Source: Morella rubra (lineage: Eukaryota; Streptophyta; Magnoliopsida; Fagales; Myricaceae). From it: DNA of 64,000 nt. The stretch lies in assembly GCA_003952965.2 (NCBI GenBank), contig CM025849.1:35429942-35493941 (forward strand), given 5' to 3'. The notes beneath the pieces were generated by a model. It had not been told where the DNA came from, made no database searches, and saw only the letters and a program-made list of their open reading frames with translations. This document shows, piece by piece, positions 1 to 10,949 of the stretch (position 1 is the first letter of the stretch; the number at the start of each line of letters is the position of its first letter). Both the position numbers and the translations under genes were made by a program.

Positions 1-886
1 GCCAAACAGGCTCTTTTGTATTTTGAAAAGGTATTATTCTTCATTCTAAACTGGAAATTGTTTGATTGAGTGGTTTTTGTGCTCTGAAGTTTGCCAGAGA
101 AACATTTGATCGAGTGATTTTTGTGGCTGACAAGGCCGGTGCCAGTGTCAAAATTTGGGCACCGGCCTTACCGGTGCTGGTTTTGGCCAAACTGGCACCT
201 CTATTGCCATTAATCAGGCCTAGTTAGTCTTCCTCCCTCTGCATTGATAGCTACATTTTAAGTGGTATTGATGATCATGGTTCTAAAGCCATTGTAAAAA
301 TGAAACAATTCCTTGGAAGCTTCCCATTGTCTAATAAATGCATGCTTACATTTGTACAGCGGTATTATTTGAACATGCATGCTGAATCCTTGGTACACAT
401 GTACATATGTTTGAGTACATGTACGAATACATGTGTCAATGAATTTATTTTCAAACAGATACTTCTCCTACATGTCCTTTCTATTATTCAGTTTTTTTCC
501 CTCTTGAGCTTAAATGACTGGAAAATGTTGTGTTACATGTTTTTGAACCTTTTAATTTCACTGAACATTCTTTATCTTGTCATCAAGGAGTCAGTTGTAG
601 TACTGACTTGGTCTGAAACAGAAAGCGAAGTTAGTTTGGTGTGACGTTGTGATGAAATAGATGGGTATATGACCACAACCACATCCCAGCTGTGTAGGAT
701 ATAAGTGCAAATGATTTTCTCTAGGTGTGTTTTGCGTCAAATATCGCTGTTCTGTGATATAAACATCAATGAGTTAGTGTAGGTGCCGCTTTTCTCTTTG
801 GCAAAATTCTCAGCTGCATTTTGGATTGTTTTATTCTTGGCATAAAGAAAGTACTCTTATTGACTCTCTTTTCAATTGATGATCAG
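1..886 (+). other. Intron of the TBP gene
   Basis: No TBP coding similarity is visible here in any frame. The stretch ends in a T-rich tract and an AG at 885-886 directly before the exon, so it is read as one intron whose donor lies before the window. It contains a 12-bp perfect inverted repeat, listed separately. The open frames at 300-644 and 821-1081 are intron sequence; the latter only overlaps the real exon. Confidence 0.7.
132..169. repeat. Perfect 12-bp inverted repeat (hairpin) in TBP intron
   Basis: The arm AAGGCCGGTGCC (132-143) is followed after 14 bases by its exact reverse complement (158-169). It is GC-rich in an AT-rich intron, so it would fold stably in RNA. No function is known. 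Confidence 0.75.
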
Positions 887-1638
887 TATGAACCAGAGCT
901 GTTCCCAGGGTTGATCTATCGGATGAAACAACCCAAGATTGTGCTGCTTATTTTTGTGTCAGGAAAAATCGTTCTTACAGGAGCTAAGGTGATACTATCA
1001 GGCATTTTGTTGTGTCTTCCCAGGTTTTGTATACTATTCTGGTTGGTGATCAGTGTGTTATTCTATTTCATCTTTAGGTGAGGGATGAAACCTACACAGC
1101 TTTCGAGAATATATACCCAGTTCTTACGGAGTTCAGAAAAAACCAGCAATGGTATGACAGTTGTAATTGCTTTTTTCAAGCTTTTACACTGATTTTGGAG
1201 TTGATTTTGAATCTCTCAACATGGGGTAGTTATACTGATAGAACCCTCTTAAAATCAGATTTAATAGATTTGTGTGGAAAAGCTCGGCCACATCATTTTG
1301 TCGGGACGTGTTCAAGTGCCCAACTTAATTCACTATGGATTGTCCTTGATGTTCCTTTGGCAGTCTTGTTTATTCTGTCTGGAATTTGTAAGAAGGATTG
1401 TAAAAGATTTAACTGCAATAATAAGTTTTTATTGACCATCGTAATAGCCTTCCCAACTCCCATTACACTTGCTATAACTGACAGTTTACCCACCTAACAC
1501 TGCATGAGTGAGGGGTTGTAACCAGCTATGATTCACCACCGGTATACCCTATGAGACATTTCGAGCCTTTTTTAACAACATAGAAAATGTTAACTTACAG
1601 TTTCTTGAAGTTTGCTTTCTTTCCTCAGCCAGCAGTAG
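887..1638 (+). CDS. TBP: TATA-box-binding protein (TBP), C-terminal exons, partial
   Basis: TBP is the core-promoter binding subunit of TFIID, used by all three nuclear RNA polymerases. Only the last coding exons are inside the window: 887-988 encodes 34 residues starting [14 protein letters not shown], and 1078-1151 encodes [16 protein letters not shown] and the final EFRKNQQ. Both match the second half of the saddle-shaped core domain almost residue for residue. The second exon ends with TG before a donor at 1152. Splicing to the acceptor at 1627-1628 gives Cys-Gln-Gln and stop TAG at 1636-1638, so the protein would end in NQQCQQ. That terminal exon is inferred; another acceptor could be used and transcripts would settle it. 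The exon encoding the preceding core segment is not in the first 886 bases and must lie upstream of the window. Confidence 0.9.
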
Positions 1639-4194
1639 GCGGTGAGCAGTTGACGCTTCCCTACTCAAGAGAGTCCGCTTTCTCGCTCCTCTATTGCTTT
1701 GCTGTTTGTTCGGGGAGATTCGGGAGGGGAGAAGAGAGAGAAAGGGTGGGGGTTGGGTTTTAAGAACAGAAGATAGTATTCATTCCTTGACTTAGAGTCA
1801 AATCAAGGAACAGTTCTTTCTCCTCTTAATATGAGAGTACCTCTTCAATCTGCTTACAGTTTAATGAAGAAGTAGTTCTCCCACCCCGCATTTCAGGTTT
1901 TCATCTGGAAATGAAGGCTGACCTTCGAGTTAATAGAAGATAGGGTCTGTTCAGTTTGATTACCTGGGGAGGCAAAAAGTAAATTTGGGATATTAGGATT
2001 TTTGAGTTGTCATGGCTTGTAATAGAACTAGTATATTTGTTTTCAAATGAACTTCTAGGCACTATCGATTGCAAGATCGTTTTGATCTCCATAGTATCTT
2101 CAAGTGGATTATTGAAGCGTGTTAAGGTTCCAATTAGATGCAGTTTCCTGTGATGGATTTAAAGTAGGAAATATGATTATCTGACCAGAGGATGCAATGG
2201 ATGCGAGGGGGTACTGTCCAAGTTAGGAGAAACTCCTATCCTTGGCTCCGGCACTCTTTTCTCTCTTACTACAGCCAATAGTTTTAGCTATCTATTAGAA
2301 GTATTTGTTTTTGCTGCTGTTTATTATAGACTTAACGATAAGTTGAATTTTTAGGACAATGATATATGCTGACCACAGATTGCCTTTTCGATAGTCCTGA
2401 CATCTTGTAGGCTGTGTTTTGGCTTGTTATGATAGACCAGGGCCCCAATTTCAACGTGAACTGAACTCATCTCATTTGTATTCGGTTTCATGCAGATTTT
2501 GTGGGTGGAGAAGCCAGATTTGATTTTGCGGAAAGTTTGTAGGTGGAATACCTAGCCTGGTTGAACTGTAAATACAGAAGCAAATTGTGCATTGGTTCTC
2601 TGATGGTTAAGTTAAGAGATGTGTTTAGTATCTGCATTTTACTTCCGACCAATGTAACCATGGGAGAACCTTTTATCTTCAGAGTCAACGTGAAACATAA
2701 GGGGCAAAAAAGGTTTTCTCTTTGGTGGGTGAGAAGAATAATTATTTTCTGCTTTTCTTTGGACGTCGGCCCTTGACTTCCTGGATTCAGTGTTGTTCTA
2801 TGAAACTTGAACTTTGGTGTGTTGTTAATTGGCTCAAGTTTGATAACTCCAAAAGTAAAATCAAAGGCCAGAACTCGTCTAAATCAGGACTCTTGTACAC
2901 TTTGGTGGGCGTAAATTAGATAAAAACTGTCCCACGTCTAATACGTGCGTTTTATACTGAATATAATTCCAACAAAGGCATTTCTTTCTCTCAGGAGAAA
3001 ATATATTTCGGGAGAATACAATTTTTTATCTATAAATTATCGTACATATTACATTTTTTACTCTGAACAACTGTTAAACTATTATGTTTGAGATATTCCA
3101 CTCATAAATTATTACCTCTAAAATATTACGTTTCATTTGTTTTTTGTTAAATGGGACGAAAATTGATTTTGAAAAAAAATATAATGATAATTATATCTTT
3201 GAATATAACTTACTATTTATGTAATTTTGATTTTTAATGACATTAATCGTCATTTAATTTTTTTAAAAAAATAAAGTCAATTTCTATTAATTTGACCAAA
3301 AAAAATAAAAGCAGGGTGCAATGTGTTTGAGATGGATAATTTGTGGATGCAAAGTGTAAAACACATGGTAATTTATGAGTTAAAGCAAATATATTTTCTA
3401 TCCTCTTACTACTAAATAAATGCTGTGACTTTTGCATCTAAACTATTAATATTTGATTTTACTATTAAAATTAATTAAAAATGTGTTATGCATCTTAATT
3501 TTAATGGTCTAATTGTAATATAGGGTACAAAGTGTAAAGTTTAAAGTGCATATTGCAAAAACTAGAATAATAAGAGTGTAAAGTGTAATTTCCCTTTTTC
3601 ACTTAAAATGTACCCACATCAATCCCTAGCTATTGTAGCTATCAGGCACCGTATATTCATCTTCTTCTTTTTTTCAGTAATCAATATCATCAAGCACCAA
3701 TATATTCACCTAACATTTACTTTTCACAAAAGTTTTGGTTCTTGAGAAACAAGGCTCTGCCTCTTGGAGGCGTATATGAGTCATGATGCAAGGTGCCTAT
3801 TGCATTTTTTTTTTTCATAAGAGTTTTTTCTCCCATTACTTTATTGTTATTATCATTGTTATTTCACCGGAAATTTCTATTGAACTGAGGAAACATTCGA
3901 GGTTTGGACAATTAAACAACCAGCTGTAACTTTGGGGTATGGACATATTTGGGCAGCAAAACATGTGAAAAAATAGGTTCATTTCCATTTCTACCAGGTC
4001 CCCAATTGTCGCTCTGTTTTCCACATTGGAAGAGATTGACAAAGAGCAGCACACGTCAAATTTCTTCTTGCTGCCTCATTGTCATTCGAGAGCATAGAGG
4101 TGGGGATTCCTTTACATGCACTGATGTATAAGGTAATGATGAGGACGACAATGACACATCTGTAGCATAACAAAGCAGCACAGTGCTTATGCAC
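1639..4194. other. TBP 3' region and convergent spacer
   Basis: This is the sequence between the TBP stop and the stop of the convergent E1-beta gene. The first part is probably TBP 3' untranslated sequence. From about 2,930 to 3,640 the base composition becomes very AT-rich, with repeated phrases such as GCAAAGTGTAA, which looks like an old dispersed repeat. About 3,840-4,194 is probably 3' UTR of the minus-strand gene. I see no coding gene. Confidence 0.5.
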
Positions 4195-7100
4195 CTAGTA
4201 ATTTACAGTTGATTTGATTGCATCCAATATCTGCACATAAAGAGACAAAGTAGCGATCATGTCAATAAGATCAGCCTAATATACGAGCATATTATGCAGG
4301 AAAAAGATCACACAACTTACTTTGTTCTTTGTAGGCATATAGAAAGGTTCAAAAATAAGAGGGAAGGGAGTGTCCAGACCACATACTCTGGCTACAGGAG
4401 CTTCCAACTGCAAAAGACATGAAAGATTTTAGTGACTTATTCATCCAAGTCTAGGATATCAGCTCACTTTCAAAATGTAAAAGGAACATGCAAAATGTAA
4501 CTTTTTAACTCATCCCAAAGAAAAATCTCATTTAGACCACAAATGTTGCATGGACAATGCCAATCCCCAATGCAACGTTGCATTGATGATGAAAAACGTA
4601 GTCTAAGTGACAAAAGGAGGATACTACTAGCCATTGGATTGGAAGCTGGAAGAAATGGTATAGGTGATTATTTCAGAGAAAATGCAGGACCAACTAATGA
4701 AAGCATTGATGTGCTTAATAACTTCATAGGGTAGCACCTCCGAAGGGTCATATTCAGGGTTTTCTGCCCCCTTCAAGGACGCATATTCGTGGTTCTATCT
4801 CCAATAGACATGCCTTCATAAAAAGAAGTGTTTAGGTTGCCAATTCATTAACAAACGGTGTTAACAGAACTCTTTGATTATAGGATTTATCAGAAATATA
4901 CGCTAAACAATTGAATTCACCTTTCCCCAGGAGTTTTTAAGGCTATGTTTCTCCACCGTGCTGAAAAATGTTAGTTTGGCCCCACAAAATTTTCATCCAA
5001 ATATATTTTTCACACCAGAAACCCCTTCAATCTCCCTAAAAATTCTTCAACTCCTCTTTACTGCAGTTTCTGCTATTAGAAAAAACACAAAATGAACTTT
5101 CATATGACCCCAAAAGCAACTCATGTTAAAAAAAATTGACATTTCCATTTTTAAGTATCTTCTAGCTACTTCATTGTTAGTGTACTGGTATGTGTGCCTC
5201 TTGTCTGGAGGCTAGCCAGCTATTAGGAGCCCTAGTCACCATAAATATAAGACATCCAAGCACTTTTGTTCTTAGAATTTGGTATTACATATATAGCATG
5301 GAAGCATAAGACATAACAAAACGAAAAAATAATATAATGTTGCAGTCAAGCAAAATATCTGAATATTATCACACACACAGAGATATACGAAAGGTTGGTA
5401 CTTACCCTCGAGAAACAACGTTCAACAATAGAAGCAGAGATTTCTGCACCAAAACCTCCTGTCACCGGAGCTTCATGACTAATCTATACAAAGGAAATTT
5501 ACTGATCACCTACACTCACAACTGGATCTCATAAAGCATGTTTTGAAAGGAAAATTTATGCTTACAAGAAGTCTCCCAGTTTTTCTGACAGAGGATTCTA
5601 CTGTTTCCTTATCCCAAGGAATCAGAGTTTTCAGGTCTATCAGTTCACAAGAAATCCCTTCCTGCAAAGTCGAATGAATTGAATGGATTTTATAGAAGTC
5701 CATGATTTGGTTCCAATATAAATAACAAAGTCAGACGTACATATAGCCGCAATTCTGAATATATTTAAAGCAGGGAATATTTGGAATTTGGGAATTTCTC
5801 TGGACTATACAAGACATAATTTCTGGAGAATTTCCAAGTGATGGAAAGCAATGCTTTTTGTGAAAGTAGCACTTGTGTAACAACCCAAGGACAAACATTA
5901 GCCACATCTGTGTTTTGACTTCAAAAGGACTAGTCGAGGTTGCTCTTAAAGCTCCTTGGATCTATAAAGCCCAGTTCAACCTAGTAAGGTTCCAATGTGG
6001 GACTTGGCCCTAATAAAACACATCTCTCATTCATTCTCTTCTTCCACTCCATGTGGGATTCGGGGTATTACAACTTGCCTTCTCTTACAACTTACGACAG
6101 CTGAATATTATTCTTAATCTCATACTTTTGAATGAAAAATAAAGAATGGGCAGATTCTGCAGAGATTAAAGTACTGGTTTTCAAGAAATGAAAATCACTA
6201 ACCTTTTCAGCATCAAGACACGCCTGTTCCATAATAGATAACTGAGCTCCCCACCCCAGAAGTGTAATATCACTGCCTTCTCGAACCACCTAAGTATCAC
6301 ATTTTCAATTTCTTTTAGACATCAGTGCGAGCATAATATTTTGAATTCTTCAGCTATAATGGATCCAAAAGTAGCATACCTCTGCCTCTGAAAGAGGCAA
6401 CATGAAATCATGCTCAGGAACCTCTTCTACGGCCAAGCGGTAAAGCCACTGAACCCCATGACATTTTTACTAATCAAAATCCAAAGTCCTGATTTAAATA
6501 AGTATGGGATAATGATTTAATTTAGTTACTCCAAAAGAATGCAATACCTTTGGTTCGAAAAACACAATAGGGTTTGGATCACGTATGCAGGACAGCAACA
6601 ACCCTTTTGCTTGATGTGGGCTTCGAGGGATGACCACCTGTATGTCATTTATTTGTTTTGAAAAATTGGATGATAAGACTTCAATGAGAAATATATTAAC
6701 AATGTGCAAGAAGATTAGAATCCTTACAACCTTATAGCACTCATCTGTCTCAAAATTTGATTAACCAAATTTGTTTCACACTATTACTCTTGATGTGGAA
6801 AGTATCCATGTCAATTCAACGTTTTAAGGCCATGCTGAAAGTAGGTGTTGCCAAGCAAGTTGTTTAGGAGCACATAAAATAAAATGTGAAGATGAAGACG
6901 TGAATTATGCATTTTAACTTGGACAATGGGTTTCAGAGACAACTAGCAGAAATCCACATACTACAGGTGAAAGGCTATATATGTCTTCCTGTTAATTATA
7001 GTAATAGAGATGCACATGCATAAAACCTATTTGCAAACATACCTTACACACACGCACACGCACACACACGCTTCTTTTGTTAACTAGCATGCACACACAT

Positions 7101-8795
7101 GTGTTTGGATGTTTGTTTGCATGCGGAATGACCATAGGTAATACAAAGAAAATGTCTGATGTGATGCTGGTGGACTTAAATGACTTTTCATTCATTACCG
7201 CATAAGACAGAAGCACAATCATGGACTTTCAAAAGAATTAATCCTAGCAACATGGTGTTAAGTTTGGTGTGGGTGTCACATTCCTCTTTAGATGGTCTAC
7301 AATTAACTTGCCTTCAAGGAGACCACATCACTGAAATGAATGATACTCAGAAAGGATAAGAATTATATAGCGGATCCCTCATATTGTGTACTTTAGAATA
7401 CTCGCATATTAAGCTAGTAAGTGGGCCATTGCACCTTTCAAAGAAAGGAGAGCATCAGGAACATGAAAAGAAATCCCTGGAAAAAGAGACCAGATGTCTA
7501 CTAAGAATGAAAACATACTTTAATACCAGGAATATGACAGAAGAAAGCTTCAGGGGACTGAGAGTGATAATGTCCACCATGGCCCACGGCTCCATAAGGG
7601 GCTCTTATGGTTAAACCTATGGAAACATGTGCAACCTCAACCTGTGAAGACAGAGAGGGAAAAAGAATCCAGAAAGAACTTTTAAAATAGAAACCAAAGG
7701 CAAGAAATTACCTCCACAATTAAACTGATTCCCACTTCGGTATCTGAACTTTGCAGCTTCATTGACAATCTACAAGAAACATTCTGTCAGTCAAGAGTCA
7801 AACTGTGATGCAACTCTATGACAGCACTGGGGAGGATGCATGCCTGATCAAAGGCAGGAAATATATAATCTGCAAATTGGATTTCTGCTATGGCCCGATT
7901 GCCCTATCACGTCAGACGAAACAAAACGTTACAGCTAGAGGGTGCAATAAATCAATACAGCCAACTTGTATTAAGGGATTGATCTAACCAATGAATACAC
8001 TAAATCCTCGAACTCACCATTGCTGCTAGGCCAATGGCAAACCCAATAATGCCCTGTTTAGGAGGACACGTTAGTATAAACCTACCAAGTGCACCTTCAT
8101 CAATGATAGTAATTGCAAAAAGGAAAAAGAAAAGGAAGCTAGAAGGAAAACAAAGATCCTTCTTGTGTATCGCAGATTATCAGATTGTGAGGTATGCTTT
8201 TCTGGTATGCTCAAATTACACACGTATACAAGTACAAAGCCGTTATTTGTTGCAAGAAAATGTATTCTCATTCACATCACACATCACACATCACACCATA
8301 AGGTGTACATATTCAGTGAGAAAGTAAGTGTAGCAAAAGTATGCAAAACAAAACTACCTGCTCACAAAGAGGTGTATTGAAAACCCTGCTTTTACCAAAT
8401 CGATCAGCTAATCCAGTTGTGCAACGGAAGACCCCACCAAAGCCTACATCCTCTCCAAATACATAAGCACTAAAAGGAAATGGAAACAATCACGTTTAGC
8501 ACATAAGATGTTTACTAATAAATAGACATGGATGTTTAGTACATAAAGATAGGCTTCGAAAATAAAAAGGTCGAAGAAAAATTCCTAATTAATAGCTATA
8601 AAATGAGTCTCTCTATGAGAAAGTTCACCGGGTATCTGTTTCCAAGGCGATGTGAAGCGCTTGGTTGATCGCAGAGTAGAGGTTCATGGACTTGCCGTTT
8701 TGCTGGACAACCTTGTCATCGCAAGAAGTCGACAATCCCCTCCTCGAAACCCAACAAAGCGACCTTCCAAATCTCCTGAGAGAGGTAGCTGCCAT
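4195..8795 (-). CDS. 2-oxoisovalerate dehydrogenase E1 subunit beta, mitochondrial
   Basis: Beta subunit of the E1 decarboxylase of the branched-chain 2-oxoacid dehydrogenase complex, which breaks down Leu, Ile and Val keto acids in the mitochondrial matrix. Thirteen exons join in phase to 357 aa, the usual plant length (Arabidopsis BCDH BETA1 and DIN4): 8795-8629, 8469-8358, 8053-8018, 7903-7844, 7769-7712, 7616-7519, 6637-6548, 6448-6380, 6289-6203, 5661-5566, 5483-5406, 4407-4321, 4230-4195. The N-terminus ([15 protein letters not shown]) is an Arg-rich presequence. Diagnostic blocks are [85 protein letters not shown] and the C-terminal [11 protein letters not shown]. Intron 4 (7843-7770) is 74 bp and starts with GC instead of GT. 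Intron 9 holds a 197-bp LTR-type insertion. No defect is seen in the reading frame. Confidence 0.97.
5876..6072. mobile_element. Solo LTR / TRIM-type element with perfect 5-bp target duplication
   Basis: The 197-bp segment starts TGTAACAACCC and ends GGGTATTACA, i.e. TG...CA with near-complementary ends as in LTRs. It is flanked by the identical pentamer ACTTG at 5871-5875 and 6073-6077. It contains the phrases CCAATGTGGGACT and CCATGTGGGATT, and no coding capacity. It sits inside intron 9 of the E1-beta gene, between exons ending at 6203 and starting at 5661, so it is spliced out. The intact duplication points to a real, not very old insertion. Confidence 0.85.
7045..7072. repeat. AC-rich microsatellite in E1-beta intron 6
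   Basis: An interrupted (CA)n tract with CG variants lies in the long intron between the exons at 6637 and 7519. Confidence 0.8.
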
Positions 8796-10949
8796 ATCTA
8801 GAGACTGGATTCTCAGAGCAGAAGAGTGATCTACGTTTTATGTTAACGGGGCTAACTCTTATCTAATTCTTCTCTTTCCTCTTTGATGAGAGTAGCCGTT
8901 TCTTTTAACGTTGAAATTAAAGACGACGTCCAGTGTGGATAAGTGTCACCACTCCGCGCTCGGATCATGCCATCTCAGCGTCGTGTCCCGTTTGTTTTCT
9001 TCGCTTGGATCCTGCGTCGTCATTGGGTGTATGTTTATTTTGGAAAAAATATTCTAGGATATAATGAATTCAATAAAATATACAAAACAAATATTTAAAA
9101 TTTTAAAAATTTTTACACAAACATTAATATCTTTTACAAATTTTTAATAATTTTTACACAAATTTTAATATTTTTTTTAAAATATATATATAATATATAT
9201 TCTCTTTTCATATTTTTGCCTAACTCAAATATTTTTTTCTTAAACGATTACATCAAATTATTTCTTTCTACAACATTTTACAAATTCTAAAAAAAAAAAT
9301 AATCTTTAAAATTTTTCATCAATTTTTACACAAAAACCTATAAAATTTAAATCTACATAAATATTCTATCGAAATCTTAAAAATCTTACAATTTTTTTTT
9401 TTTTTTTGACAAAAACGAACATCCCTGAAAATTATAATCTTTGAATTTTACACCGTTTCATAGTATGTACGTGAATCTTCAAACTATGCTAGCCACTTTT
9501 AATACCACGTTACACACTCATTAACCGTTGTCTATGTGATCCAGACGCGTGTCCCCTAACCTATGCTAGCCACTTTTAATACTACGTCACGCACTCATTA
9601 ACTGTATGGTCTACAAAACGACATTATTCTCACCTGTCTGATTCTAGCCCCTTGACAAGTAGGACTCAAGTTAGACTTTCTTTGATGGACTGAATATTGA
9701 GATGGCAAATGATTTTTTTTTACCTAAAGACAAAAATATAGGCATTAAAATTTTTAGTTCTAAAACTCAATGATCTATTATGAAATGATGTAAAATTTAA
9801 GGACTATATTTTTTAGTTTAAAATCTCGGACCAATTATAAAAAAATCAGTGTAAATCCCGGAGACTACAAATGATTTTTCTCATTTACTTGGTTTTGAAG
9901 AATAGAAAAATTAGAGTCGATTAAAACATGAATATTCACCTGCCGGGCTCTCTCTTTATACATACAATTTTCTTGTTAAAAGATCTCCAAATTATTGAAG
10001 AAGCCAAATTGAAACATTGGTTAAGTCAGTGCGCCTTCCAAATGGGTCCAGGTTTCTTTTTGAGGAAAGAATGTTTCCAGCAAGAGATGCTACAACAGCC
10101 CTTTCTGAGCCATACATGTCAATCCAAAGCGTACCCAAAACCGTAGAGGGAGCAAGGATGCGACTAAGTGTGAAGCAACGGTGGCCATTATCACAAAGAT
10201 AGGTAGAAAGAGATCCCAGTCCACGATGGGTTTTCAAGAAGGAAAGGGACAAAAAGGATCTCTATGATGGATTGAATGCCACTTGCTATGGATCCCACAG
10301 AAAGGTGTCAACATCACTCACCTAAATCACCAGAACCAAGTTGGCAGCAAGATAATATTAAAATTGATGCCAAACCACAACTAAGCACGATTTTTTTGTC
10401 AGCCAAATTCAACAACAATCTGAAAACTAAAGGAAACTCTTCTTAAACTCTGATTATATTGCAATATTTTCCCACCTTGCTTCTAGCCCTCTTACAAGTA
10501 CAAAAGCAAAGCTGTTCTGCAGCAAAGTAGATCTAGATTTACAAGATAGGAAATAGCCAAGAAAAGGAAGAACAAAATGGGGTGAAAAAAAAAAACCATG
10601 ATAAGAATATAAAAAGCCACTGAAACAGAAACCCTAAACCCAAAACCTAGGGAATCAAAACCTGTTAGGAGCTAACCACTTTGAAAGGACCCAAAGAACG
10701 ACGGGGTGGAAACTTTGATTCAGATAAATCTATCCTGCCTTCTCGATACTTAAATAATCTAATGAAACCCTCCCATTACTCCACAAAAGAGACTTCAAGC
10801 AGGAGCAAGACAGATCCAATATGGCGGCCTCAGAAACATGTAGAATAGCCAGCAGCTAGTTCTGTTTCATATAAGAACAGATAACCTGCGGTGAAATTCC
10901 TGGTGAGAAATTCCAACACACATGGACCACCATTGTGCCGAGGCCAGAG
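8796..10949. other. E1-beta promoter and ECT 3' region
   Basis: Positions 8,796 to about 8,900 are 5' leader and promoter of the E1-beta gene. About 9,030-9,425 is a very AT-rich repeat, listed separately. 9,470-9,610 contains two copies of a phrase around CTATGCTAGCCACTTTTAATAC, roughly 80 bp apart. An 86-codon open frame on the minus strand (10252-9992) is not assigned to a family. About 10,250-10,949 is probably 3' UTR and downstream sequence of the minus-strand ECT gene. Confidence 0.5.
9031..9422. repeat. AT-rich MITE-like repeat
   Basis: The segment is roughly 85% A+T. It starts ATGTTTATTTT and ends AAAAACGAACAT, which are imperfect inverted ends. Phrases such as ACAAATTTTTAATAATTTTTAC recur inside, and similar sequence lies at 39,161-39,418. 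No coding capacity and no clear target duplication are seen. Confidence 0.4.

Noticed and set aside
1152..1497. TBP reading through its last donor to a longer C-terminus
   Set aside because: TBP similarity stops exactly at the GT; the following frame is unlike any TBP tail.
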